In this document: one piece after another, positions 34,736 to 42,651 of the stretch
Position numbering within the stretch: the first letter of the stretch is position 1
Layout of the letters: every line of letters begins with the position of its first letter
From: Lentzea tibetensis
GTDB lineage: Bacteria > Actinomycetota > Actinomycetes > Mycobacteriales > Pseudonocardiaceae
DNA length: 64,000 nt
Assembly: GCF_007845675.1 (NCBI RefSeq)
Contig: NZ_VOBR01000039.1
Span: forward strand, 1-64,000
Direction of reading: 5' to 3'
Notes under the pieces: generated by a model
The model's input: the letters and a program-made list of their open reading frames with translations, nothing else
Databases searched by the model: none
Told to the model about the DNA's origin: nothing
Position numbers and translations under genes: made by a program

Positions 34736-35479
34736 CTATGCGAGCGCCGGCACCGGATCAGGGGTGCCGAACCGCACCGGCACGCCGGGGGAGTGCAGTG
34801 CGCTGACCGGGGGACCGGCTGGTGCGGGCACGCCCGCGGCGGCGACGAGCTCGTCGTCCAGGTCGAGCACCTCCGCCCGGTGCAGCTCCCAGCTCGGGTG
34901 TTCGTTGGGCAGGTGCAGGGTGCTGCCGTGCCACGACACGTGCAGACCCCACCGGGCGGTGAGGAAGTGCTCCAGCGGGCTGGGTTCCGCGATCGGCGGC
35001 CCCACCCCGACCACCACACGGCTCGCGACAGCGCGCGGGCCGGGCCACCTCCGGCGGCACGTGTAGGCGATCACGTCGCCGGTGCGCTCCAGGCGCATGG
35101 ACGACCACTTGTACGGCAGGCGCGCGCTCACCTGCGCGCCCAGCACCGGTACCAGGCGCGAGGCGTCGAGCGACAGGAACACGACGCCACGCCGGCCCGC
35201 ACTGTCCACTGAGTACAGCCGGACGTTGGTCTCGCAGAAGGTCCCCACGTACGGCAGGTGAGGCCCGACCGCGCCGCCGATCGGGTGCATCCGGAACGGG
35301 ACGAGCCCGACGTAGGTGACGCCGTCCAGCACGTCCGGGACCGTTCCGCGCGGCAGCAGGTGCGCCACCAGCTCGGGCCGGACCGGCCAGTGCAGGAACG
35401 TGACGTCACGCCACCACTGCGTCACCGGTGCCAGCCGCACCGGTCGCGGCGTCACCGGCGTGATCGGTTCCACCGCCAC
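34736..35479 (-). CDS. DUF2071 (YqjF-like) protein
   Basis: A 247-residue protein of the DUF2071/YqjF family, with an acetoacetate-decarboxylase-like fold. Family features: QWWRDVTFLHWPVRPELVAHLLP at the start, WVGLVPF-like YVGLVPFRM, TFCETNVRLYSVD, VFLSLDA and LTARWGL. Function is not established for most members. GTG 35479 begins 8 nt after the upstream VOC gene stop, so it is likely part of the AraC-VOC-DUF2071 minus-strand unit. Confidence 0.85.
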   Translation of the reverse strand: MAVEPITPVTPRPVRLAPVTQWWRDVTFLHWPVRPELVAHLLPRGTVPDVLDGVTYVGLVPFRMHPIGGAVGPHLPYVGTFCETNVRLYSVDSAGRRGVVFLSLDASRLVPVLGAQVSARLPYKWSSMRLERTGDVIAYTCRRRWPGPRAVASRVVVGVGPPIAEPSPLEHFLTARWGLHVSWHGSTLHLPNEHPSWELHRAEVLDLDDELVAAAGVPAPAGPPVSALHSPGVPVRFGTPDPVPALA

Positions 35480-35486
35480 GACCCGG

Positions 35487-35951
35487 TCAGCCGCTCGTCG
35501 CGGCAGCGGCTCGTTCGGCCATCTCCTGCGGGGAGAGGTCCTCGATGCGGGTGGCGACACTCCACCGGTGCCCGAACGGGTCCTCGAACTGACCGCTGCG
35601 GTCGCCGTAGAACTGGTCGGTGATCGGACGCAGTGCGGTGGCGCCCGCGGCGATCGCCTTGGCGAAGACGTCGTCGACGTCCTCGACGTACAGACTGAGG
35701 GTGACCGGTGTGCCGCCGATGGTCTTCGGGGATCGGATGCCGAGGTCGGGGAACTCGTCCGCCAGCATGATCACGGCGCTGCCGATCTCCAGTTCGGCGT
35801 GGCCGAGCCTGCCGTCCGGTTCGGCCATCCGCATCCGCTCGGTGGCTCCGAACACCGCGCGGTAGAAGTCGATCGCCGCGCCGGCGCCGTCGACGCACAG
35901 GTAGGGCGCGAGCTGGGGGTAGTTGTCGGGAACGGGCTTCACGTCAGCCAT
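35487..35951 (-). CDS. VOC/glyoxalase-like protein (PhnB type)
   Basis: A 154-residue vicinal-oxygen-chelate protein: LAPYLCVDGAGAAIDFYRAVFGA at the start, a HAELEIGSAVIMLAD strand, YVEDVDDVFAKAIAAGA and DPFGHRWSVAT at the end. PhnB-like members are often misnamed; the reaction is unknown. It lies 10 nt downstream of the AraC-like regulator gene, and a second VOC gene is divergent from that regulator. Confidence 0.88.
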   Translation of the reverse strand: MADVKPVPDNYPQLAPYLCVDGAGAAIDFYRAVFGATERMRMAEPDGRLGHAELEIGSAVIMLADEFPDLGIRSPKTIGGTPVTLSLYVEDVDDVFAKAIAAGATALRPITDQFYGDRSGQFEDPFGHRWSVATRIEDLSPQEMAERAAAATSG

Positions 35952-35961
35952 GAGTGACTTC

Positions 35962-36741
35962 CTACCCCTGCCGCGCGGACGTTGTCGAGCGGAGGTACTG
36001 GGCGGGTGACGATCCGAGCTCCGCCCGGAAGGCGGTGCTGAACGCACTGGGCGTGGAGTAGCCGACGGCACCGGCGACCCACGACACGGCGCGTCCGTCG
36101 GCGAGCAGGCGGAGTGCTTCGAGCATGCGCAGCCGACGCCGCCACTCGCCGATCGTCATTCCCGTCTCGGCGAGGAACAGGCGTTCCAGCGTGCGCCTGC
36201 TCGCACCGGCGAGCGAGGCCAGCGCGGTGATCGGCTCGGAGTGGTGCGACCGCAGTAGGTCCGCGAGAGCGCGCGCACGCGGTTCTGCCGGCGCGGGCAG
36301 CTGCAGCGCCGGGTCGGGCGCCACCGAGTCGAGCAGGTCGACCAGCACCGCGACGAGGTGGGAGTGCCTGAGGTCCGAGAGGTACAGCGGGGCCGTCGCC
36401 ACCGCGTGCAGGATCAGCTCGCGCAGCAACCGCGAGACGGCGATGACCTGGCAGCGCGCCGGAAGCGCCTGCAGCCGGGCGGCGAAGTACAGCGTGCGCA
36501 ACGAGGTGCGGCCCGCCACGTCGATCCGGTGGCCGACGCCGCCGGGCACCCACACCGCCCGGTGCGGCGGGACCACCCAGCTGCCGAGTCCGGTGTGGAC
36601 GGTCACCGCGCCGTGCGCGGAGTAGATGAGCTGGTCCCACTGCTCGGCCTGCGGCAGGATCAGCTGCCCGTTGCGGTGGGTCACCGCGTAGCTGCGCACA
36701 TCGGGCTCAGCTTGTCGCATTCTCGAAAGAATCCGCCGCAT
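35962..36741 (-). CDS. AraC-family transcriptional regulator with cupin sensor
   Basis: A 259-residue regulator with an N-terminal AraC-type cupin (QLIYSAHGAVTVHTGLGSWVVPPHRAVWVPGGVGH) and a C-terminal double helix-turn-helix (ITALASLAGASRRTLERLF; VAGAVGYSTPSAFSTAFRAELG). It is divergent from the VOC gene at 36783 over a 41-nt gap and directly upstream of the second VOC gene, so it likely controls both, probably responding to a toxic small molecule. Confidence 0.92.
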   Translation of the reverse strand: MRRILSRMRQAEPDVRSYAVTHRNGQLILPQAEQWDQLIYSAHGAVTVHTGLGSWVVPPHRAVWVPGGVGHRIDVAGRTSLRTLYFAARLQALPARCQVIAVSRLLRELILHAVATAPLYLSDLRHSHLVAVLVDLLDSVAPDPALQLPAPAEPRARALADLLRSHHSEPITALASLAGASRRTLERLFLAETGMTIGEWRRRLRMLEALRLLADGRAVSWVAGAVGYSTPSAFSTAFRAELGSSPAQYLRSTTSARQG

Positions 36742-36782
36742 CGTCGGCTGAGCGCAAGCCCCCGAGGTGCCACGCTCGCTCC

Positions 36783-37163
36783 ATGCCCAGACTCGCGCAC
36801 TTCGCGATCAACGCCGACGACGTCGACGTGACCCGCCGCTTCTACGCCACCACCTTCGGCTGGCAGTTCGCGCCGTGGGGCCCGCCGGGCTTCTACCGCG
36901 TCGAGGCGGACGCCGCCGCCGGACCCGGTGTCACGGCGGCCCTGCAGCAACGCCGGGACCTGGTCCCCGGCCACCCCACCACCGGGTTCGAGTGCACCGT
37001 CGCGGTGGACGACGTCGACCGGACGCTGAAGGCGGCGGTGACGGCCGGTGGCCGGGTGCTGATGGACCGCACCACCATCGCGGGCGTCGGCCACCTGATC
37101 TGGCTGGCCGACCCGTCCGGCAACGTCGTGGGCGCCATGACCTACGACAACTCCGCGGAGTAG
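36783..37163 (+). CDS. VOC/glyoxalase-like protein
   Basis: A 126-residue single-domain VOC protein with the typical first strand (AHFAINADDVDVTRRFYATTFGW), a central FECTVAVDDVDRTLKAAVTAGG and a C-terminal LIWLADPSGNVVGAM. Close to the CFP-30/YdhR-like actinobacterial group. Probably regulated by the divergent AraC-family gene. Confidence 0.88.
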   Translation: MPRLAHFAINADDVDVTRRFYATTFGWQFAPWGPPGFYRVEADAAAGPGVTAALQQRRDLVPGHPTTGFECTVAVDDVDRTLKAAVTAGGRVLMDRTTIAGVGHLIWLADPSGNVVGAMTYDNSAE

Positions 37164-37175
37164 AGCACCGGAGCA

Positions 37176-38126
37176 CTAGTGCCGCGTGACCGACTGCATG
37201 CGGATGGTCCAGCCGTCCGGCCCGGACCGCACGTCGACGTACTCGCAGACCTGCCGGGTGAACCACAGCCCCTGACCCGGTTGCGGCTCGCGGGTGCGCG
37301 GTGGCCGGAAACCGATCAGCAGGTCGTCGATCTTCCCGGTGAGCCGGTGGATCTCGCACACGGAGGCGCCGTCGTGCGACCACGTGTGGACGTAGCCCTC
37401 CCCGGCGAGGTGGGCGACCTCGGCCACCGCCGACTCGAACACACCCGCCTCCAGCGTGCCGAGCCCGTGCAGGATGGCCTGCGCCCGGACGAAGCGGCAC
37501 ACGGACTCGACGTCGCGGTGCAGGTGAATGGTCTTCGCGGACTTCGGGCGCTTCGGCAGGGGTTTGGCGTCGAGCTTCGCGATCAGTGAGAGCGGGTTCT
37601 CGTAGGTCGCGCAGACGCGCTTCTCGGTGCCGAGCACCTCGATCGGATGCGCACTGCGCGCCGCTTCCACGATGGCCGGGTCGGTGGTGCGCGTGTCGTA
37701 GGGGCACATGGCGTGCACGCCGAACGGCGCCAGCAGCACGTTCGCCATGGCCTCGAAGCGGATCCACTCCGTGATCTCGCGTGGCGAGCTGCCCGCGCGG
37801 CCGGTCCAGTCCGGTTCGGCGGCGGCGTGGATCCGGCCGGCGGGCCCCGTGTTCATCGCGATGTAGCCGGCCGCGTGCGCCATGGCGTTGGCGGCGGTGC
37901 CGGTGTACCACTCGTGGTTCGGGATGAACGCCACGTGCTCGCGGTCGGCGCCCATCTCGTCGCGCACCAGGTCCATCTTCCTGGCGGTGCTGACCAGCAA
38001 CGGCGGCGGCTCGTCCTCGGCCGCGATGCCCGCACGCAGGAACGGCACGACCGCGGCCAGGAACTCCTCGTCCGATCCGTGGACGACCACCTGATGTTCG
38101 AGCGGCCCGTGGTGGCCCGTGCTCAT
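37176..38126 (-). CDS. MEDS-domain sensor with anti-sigma-like ATPase domain
   Basis: A 316-residue protein from ATG 38126 (GAAAGGCAG site). The N-terminal ~170 residues match the MEDS domain (HQVVVHGSDEEFLAAVVPFLRAGIAAEDEPPPLLVST), which senses small compounds. The C-terminal ~130 residues look like an RsbW-type GHKL ATPase (ESAVAEVAHLAGEGYVH, GLWFTRQVCEYVDVRSGPDGWTIRM), although the N-box Asn is not clear. In actinomycetes this fusion is thought to act in partner-switching control of sigma factors. Confidence 0.85.
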   Translation of the reverse strand: MSTGHHGPLEHQVVVHGSDEEFLAAVVPFLRAGIAAEDEPPPLLVSTARKMDLVRDEMGADREHVAFIPNHEWYTGTAANAMAHAAGYIAMNTGPAGRIHAAAEPDWTGRAGSSPREITEWIRFEAMANVLLAPFGVHAMCPYDTRTTDPAIVEAARSAHPIEVLGTEKRVCATYENPLSLIAKLDAKPLPKRPKSAKTIHLHRDVESVCRFVRAQAILHGLGTLEAGVFESAVAEVAHLAGEGYVHTWSHDGASVCEIHRLTGKIDDLLIGFRPPRTREPQPGQGLWFTRQVCEYVDVRSGPDGWTIRMQSVTRH

Positions 38127-38233
38127 GACTGCCTTTCGTCGACGCGCGTGGGTGAAGCGCCCATGCTGCGCCTCGGATGCGTGAGCTGGCAGTGAGATCG
38201 TTTGTATTGCACCGGAACCGGAGACGGCGCGCC

Positions 38234-38248
38234 TATACAATTTCCCAT
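38234..38248 (+). promoter_or_regulatory. -10 element of a leaderless gene
   Basis: TATACAAT (38234-38241) lies 7 nt before the GTG start of the DUF1707 gene. This spacing implies that transcription begins at the start codon. Confidence 0.6.
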
Positions 38249-38722
38249 GTGAGCGGGGCTGACTACACCCAGATCCGGATCAGCGACACGGAACGGGACG
38301 AGGCCGTCTCGACACTCGCGGTGCACATGTCCACCGGGCGGCTGGAGCTGGCGGACTTCGAGGAGCGCTCCGGGAGGGCCGCGGCCGCGCGCACCAGGGG
38401 TGAGCTCGAGGCGCTGTTCAGCGACCTCCCCGCACCGCACCCCGACCTCAGCTCCGCGACACCGCCCGGCCGGAGCTCCGCGACCGCGCCTGGCCGGTCG
38501 GTCGTGAAGGCCGAGGACGGCCCCGAGTCCGAGCTCGTCGAGACACCGCTGAGCTCCGCACTCGAGGCCGTGGGAGGGCTGACCCTCCTCGTCGGCATCC
38601 CCGGCGCGATCCTGCTGACCATCTTCCAGGGCATGTGGTGGCTGTTCATCCCGGTCGGCCTGGTGCTGATCGTGTCACTGGGGTGGTCCGAGGCCGCCAA
38701 GAAGCCGAAGTCCGGCGCCTAG
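38249..38722 (+). CDS. DUF1707 membrane protein
   Basis: A 157-residue protein whose first ~55 residues are the DUF1707 (SHOCT-like) domain: QIRISDTERDEAVSTLAVHMSTGRLELADFEERSGRAAAARTRGEL. A Pro/Ser linker and one or two hydrophobic helices (LLVGIPGAILLTIF, WWLFIPVGLVLIVSL) follow. GTG 38249 is in frame; the ATG two bases earlier is not. Its TAG stop lies inside the left arm of a 20-bp inverted repeat. Confidence 0.85.
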   Translation: MSGADYTQIRISDTERDEAVSTLAVHMSTGRLELADFEERSGRAAAARTRGELEALFSDLPAPHPDLSSATPPGRSSATAPGRSVVKAEDGPESELVETPLSSALEAVGGLTLLVGIPGAILLTIFQGMWWLFIPVGLVLIVSLGWSEAAKKPKSGA

Positions 38723-38783
38723 GCCGTGTCCTGCAAGTCTCGCCCGTGACTCTCATCGAACGGACTTGCAGGACACGGCCTAG
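38719..38783. repeat. 65-bp element with 20-bp perfect inverted repeats
   Basis: Positions 38719-38738 are the exact reverse complement of 38764-38783, with a 25-nt centre. The arms hold the stop codons of both convergent flanking genes. It can terminate transcription from both sides. Arms of 18 bp flanked by TA on both sides also look like a miniature transposon or IS-end remnant with TA duplications. Confidence 0.85.
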
Positions 38784-40588
38784 TCCTCCCCGGCGAGCAG
38801 CTCCTGCAGCTCGCGCACGGCCTCGGTGAGCTTGTCGGCGAACAGGTACATCTGGTCGGCGACCGCACGCGGCGTGCTGAGGTAGATGTTGAAGCGGTCG
38901 GGCAGCAGCACGTAGGCGATGCCGATGCACTTCTGGCTCGTCGCGCCGAAGCCGAAGTACTGGATGTGCTCCGACGGCGCCGAGCTGGTGCTCAGGTAGT
39001 CGTCGCGCATCTTCAGCCAGCCGGGGGTGTCGTACAGCGCGAGCGGCCCGGTCGCGCCGAGCTCGCCGCCGCGCCGCTTCTGGATCAGCTGCAGCTCCCA
39101 CAGGTGCTGCTCGGGCACGGCGCCCGCCTGGCTGTCCTTGGCCCGCTCGACGTGCTTGTTCGCCCCTGCCCGCAGCGCCGCCCTGCGGGTGGCCGCGTCC
39201 GCGGCGGGATCGTCCATGGTGGACACGAACGTCAGCACCTCCGGCGTCACCACGCGCATCGCCTCGGTGCGGCCGTTCTGGTACTGCCGGGTGGCGATCG
39301 ACTCGTACGTCGCGCCGACGAGACCCTTCGCCCGGTTGTGGGCGAGCTGGTAGGCCATCTGCACGAACCCGTCCGGCGACATCCGCAGCTGCTTGGCGCG
39401 GTTCCGGCCGAAGTCGGAGAACGACAGCGTGGTGGTCGCGGTGTCCGCCGCGTACTGCGCGAAGGCGCCCGCCGCTGCTCGCACGTCGTCCCGCTGTTCG
39501 TCGGTCAGCGTGAACTCGATCGGCTCGGTCGCGGGCAGGCCCTGCGACGTGGCGCCCGACAACCGGACGTGCTCCTCGGCCGGTGAACCGAGCATGGTGT
39601 CGACGAAGCTGAGGATGGTGGTGCCGTCCAGCTCGCAGTGCTCGACGTTGATGCCCGCCCTGCCGTCCGCGAAGACGATCAGCGTCACCGCCTTGTCGAA
39701 CCACCGGTTGCCGCTGTCGCCGTGCAGCAGCTGGTCGCACGCCGCCAGGGTGTCCGCGGGCGCGAAGTCCTCCAGCGCCAGGCAGAACAGCGCGGTCTCG
39801 ATGGTGTCGAGCGCCTCGGCGTTGTCCGCGAGCAGTGCCTGCCTGCTGGCGGCCCACTCGGCCCGTGCCTTGGTGGTGAGGTGCCCGGCTGGCGTCTCGG
39901 CGCGTTCCGAGCCGGCCTTCATGATCGCCTGCAGTCCGCCGGTGAGGTCGGCCAGGTCGTGCGGCGTGCCGTCCGCGCCGAACACGTCCATCCGGAACGC
40001 GTTGCCGCGGAAGAACACCACGATGTGCCGGGCCTGGGACGGGCCGGGCTGCTCGGCGCTGTACGGCGTGCGGACGGTGTCCTGCTGGGGGTGCGGAATG
40101 CGGGTCGCGGAGAACAGGTACTTGTTCTGCACCATCGACTGCGGCGTGCCCCGCTGCAGGATCGGCGGGATGGCCTCGGCGTCCAGCTGGACCTTGTAGG
40201 CGACGGCGGCGGCGATGAGCCCGGCCGCGCGCTGCTCCTGGGTCTGCTCACTGTCCTGGAACAGGAAGAAGAAGTTCGCGTTGAGCGCGATCCGGTCGCG
40301 GCGGCCCAGGTACCTGGTCGGCCAGAACAGGTCGAGCCAGCTGCGCACGTCGTCCCGCGCGTTGTACTGCTCGAGAGCCGCGTGGAGCGTGCGAGCCGGG
40401 CTGTCCGCCTTCAGGAAGTCCTCGACGGCGGCCTCGGTGACCGCCAGTTCCGCAGCGGTCAGCAGCGGTGCGCACCATTCGACGAACCGCTCGCAGCTCT
40501 CCTCCAGCGTGGGCAGAGGCACGCGCGGCAGCCGGTCGTCGTTGCCGAAGGTCCGCGTGGACCACACCTCGCTGTTGTTCACTGTCAC
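38780..40588 (-). CDS. Carnitine/choline O-acyltransferase family protein
   Basis: A 602-residue member of the carnitine/choline acyltransferase family, which is rare in bacteria. Family features: an N-terminal LPRVPLPTLEESCERFVEWCAPLL, the catalytic His in NVEHCELDG (where animal enzymes have EHSxxDG), and the C-terminal YLSTSSAP (STS motif) followed by FGFG. It should move an acyl group between CoA and the hydroxyl of a trimethylammonium-type alcohol. The GTG start overlaps the methyltransferase stop (GTGA), so translation is coupled. The stop lies in the inverted repeat. Confidence 0.85.
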   Translation of the reverse strand: MTVNNSEVWSTRTFGNDDRLPRVPLPTLEESCERFVEWCAPLLTAAELAVTEAAVEDFLKADSPARTLHAALEQYNARDDVRSWLDLFWPTRYLGRRDRIALNANFFFLFQDSEQTQEQRAAGLIAAAVAYKVQLDAEAIPPILQRGTPQSMVQNKYLFSATRIPHPQQDTVRTPYSAEQPGPSQARHIVVFFRGNAFRMDVFGADGTPHDLADLTGGLQAIMKAGSERAETPAGHLTTKARAEWAASRQALLADNAEALDTIETALFCLALEDFAPADTLAACDQLLHGDSGNRWFDKAVTLIVFADGRAGINVEHCELDGTTILSFVDTMLGSPAEEHVRLSGATSQGLPATEPIEFTLTDEQRDDVRAAAGAFAQYAADTATTTLSFSDFGRNRAKQLRMSPDGFVQMAYQLAHNRAKGLVGATYESIATRQYQNGRTEAMRVVTPEVLTFVSTMDDPAADAATRRAALRAGANKHVERAKDSQAGAVPEQHLWELQLIQKRRGGELGATGPLALYDTPGWLKMRDDYLSTSSAPSEHIQYFGFGATSQKCIGIAYVLLPDRFNIYLSTPRAVADQMYLFADKLTEAVRELQELLAGED

Positions 40589-41427
40589 CTCGAGTTCGCT
40601 TGGTGGAACGCGTCGAAGAAACGCGGGGGCGTGCTGTCACGGGGACCGGACACGTGGAGCTGAGCGTAGAGCCAGCCGTCGGTCTCCAATCCGCTCGGAT
40701 CGACTCCGACGCCCGACAGCGTGTCGAGCACACGGGATTGTTCCTCGTGCGAGATGAATCGGCGCTGCCGGAACACCTGGTCGAGCCGCACCGTCTCGTA
40801 TCCGAGCCCGGCGAGGCTTTCCTCGATCGAGTCGAACGGGAACATCCGCAGCACGAAATGCGCCATCCACGGAGAGCCGCTGGCGGCGACGACCTTCGAG
40901 AGCGTGTTCGCGCCGACGTATCCCAGGCTGCCGGTGGAGATGACGAGATCGGTGTTCGCCAACTGCGCCAGCTGTTCGGCGGTCGGGTCGTCGCGCTCCA
41001 GATCCGCGTGCACGGCGTCGTCGAGGAACCCGGTCTCCCGCGCGTAGGCCAGCGCAGGCTGCGAGATGTCGAGCCCGACGAACCGCGCGCGCGACCCGGT
41101 GCGCGACCGGACCAGCTCGCGGTCACGGGCCACCACCGCGGCACGGCTGTGCGAGTCGATGTCGCAGTAGCGGTCGTACAGGTCGTCCATCGTCACGTCG
41201 CAACGCAGGAGCGCGGCGTTGATGCCGTACGACGAGCCGATGTCCAGCACCTGCGGGACGTCGACCTGCCGCGCGGCGCGGTAGTCCTCGATCAGCGTGG
41301 CGAAGTACGGCTTGGCCAGCTGCGGGATGTGGTACTCGAGCCCGCGCAGCGCCGAGAAGTACGCGCGCGGATCAGCCTGCGTGTAGATGTGGTCGAGCGT
41401 CACTTTCCCCGTGGCGTCGAATCGCAC
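40585..41427 (-). CDS. SAM-dependent class I methyltransferase
   Basis: A 280-residue Rossmann-fold methyltransferase with motif I VLDIGSSYGINAALL (about 60-74), an acidic residue ending the next block (FVGLDIS) and LVISTGSLGY (motif IV). The N-terminus (LDHIYTQADPRAYFSALRGLEYHIPQ) is distinctive, but I cannot assign a subfamily. Placed between a 2OG oxygenase and a carnitine acyltransferase, N-methylation of an amine to a betaine is an attractive role; O- or C-methylation cannot be excluded. Confidence 0.8.
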   Translation of the reverse strand: MRFDATGKVTLDHIYTQADPRAYFSALRGLEYHIPQLAKPYFATLIEDYRAARQVDVPQVLDIGSSYGINAALLRCDVTMDDLYDRYCDIDSHSRAAVVARDRELVRSRTGSRARFVGLDISQPALAYARETGFLDDAVHADLERDDPTAEQLAQLANTDLVISTGSLGYVGANTLSKVVAASGSPWMAHFVLRMFPFDSIEESLAGLGYETVRLDQVFRQRRFISHEEQSRVLDTLSGVGVDPSGLETDGWLYAQLHVSGPRDSTPPRFFDAFHQANSR

Positions 41428-41435
41428 TTGTCTCC

Positions 41436-42290
41436 CTAGTCGAGGCGTTCGTCGACCCGCACGGCACTGCCTTCCGCCGCGAGGTGTTCGGGCAGCACGC
41501 GGCCGAACAGCTGCCGCGTCCGCGCCACGCTGCCGATCACGCCGGGCCGCTCGCTGTAGGCGAAGATCACCGTGTGGCGCGCGCGGTCACCGTGCACCGT
41601 GCTCACCTGGTGCAACGAATAGCGTCCCTTGAACAGCTGGAGGTCGCCGGGGCGCAGCGCGAGGCGGTGGGTGAGGTGCTCACCCCGGCCGTCCAGCACC
41701 GCGCGCACGTCGTCGAAGTTCTCCGCGTCCGCTGATCGGATGTTCGGGCAGTACTGGAACTCACCGCCCGCTTTCGGCAGCTGGGTCAGCATGCTCACCG
41801 TGAACTCGTTGGTGTCGAAGTGCCACGGGTGCGCCCTGCCGGGTGGAATCACGTTGAGGACCAGCCCGGACAGCGGGTCGGCCAGCTCGTGCAGCTTCGG
41901 CAGCTCGAAGCAGCTGGCGACGAACTGCTGGAACAGCTCGCTGGAGTAGAGCTGCTGGATGATCGAGTCACCGGGAATGCGATCCCGCGCCACGAAAGCG
42001 TTGCCGCGTTCCATGGTGGTGCGACCGGGATGGTCCGCAGGCAGCGGTGTGTCGACGGCGATGTTGTAGGCGTTCACCGTTTCGACGTCGTAATACGCCA
42101 GCGGCGCGATCTCCGCGCATTCCCGGCGCAAGTCGTCGTGCAGCTCAGGGCGAATGAAATCGGGGAGGACGCTGCAACCCGTGGTGTGCAGTTCCTGGTG
42201 GGTGCGGGAAACCACGTCCCGCCACGCCGCGCTGCCCGGTTCTCCCAGTGGATATCGCTCCGTGTCGACGACCTTGTCGAACGTCTGCAA
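41436..42290 (-). CDS. 2OG-Fe(II) dioxygenase
   Basis: A 284-residue non-heme iron oxygenase. Metal ligands are His157 and Asp159 (HPWHFDTNEF) and His227 (YSLHQVS); Arg236 or Arg238 (DRARHTV) should bind 2-oxoglutarate. The HFDTN region with GGEFQYCPNIR resembles the BesD/HalD-like group that acts on free amino acids, but the Asp is kept, so hydroxylation rather than halogenation is expected. First gene of a three-gene operon, 8 nt before the methyltransferase. A candidate for hydroxylating an amino acid or betaine. Confidence 0.82.
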   Translation of the reverse strand: MQTFDKVVDTERYPLGEPGSAAWRDVVSRTHQELHTTGCSVLPDFIRPELHDDLRRECAEIAPLAYYDVETVNAYNIAVDTPLPADHPGRTTMERGNAFVARDRIPGDSIIQQLYSSELFQQFVASCFELPKLHELADPLSGLVLNVIPPGRAHPWHFDTNEFTVSMLTQLPKAGGEFQYCPNIRSADAENFDDVRAVLDGRGEHLTHRLALRPGDLQLFKGRYSLHQVSTVHGDRARHTVIFAYSERPGVIGSVARTRQLFGRVLPEHLAAEGSAVRVDERLD

Positions 42291-42402
42291 CTCTCACCTC
42301 CGGCTCAGGGATTCGGACAGTGTCTTCTGCCGAATCACCGCCGCGTAGCCATTTGTGAGATGAGCCACGACAGGCGTTCAGCGGTACACCGGGAAACGGG
42401 GA

Positions 42403-42443
42403 CGCCTCCGGCCACCCATCGGGGGAGACGATGGCCGGAGGCG
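42403..42443. terminator. Hairpin in 361-nt gap
   Basis: Positions 42403-42414 and 42432-42443 form a perfect 12-bp stem with a 17-nt loop. It probably ends transcription of the LAL-like gene ~210 nt upstream before the oxygenase operon starts. The remaining gap (42291-42651) shows no gene, and no helix-turn-helix coding remnant was seen in any minus-strand frame. Confidence 0.6.
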
Positions 42444-42651
42444 AGTTGAGAGGTCGGCACGGCGGTCGCCTCTCGGCGAATGGCTCGACGCGGCTCCAGC
42501 CGAACGGTGTTCCGCGAAGGCTTGGGTGAGGCCCGGGGACACGGACCGCACCGACCGCTCCGTACAACGGCCGCGGGTGCGCCGGTGTTCCCGCGTGGCA
42601 GTGGCCTTGGTCTCACCGGCACAAGTCTGATGTGGACGGTTGTGGGTGAGG

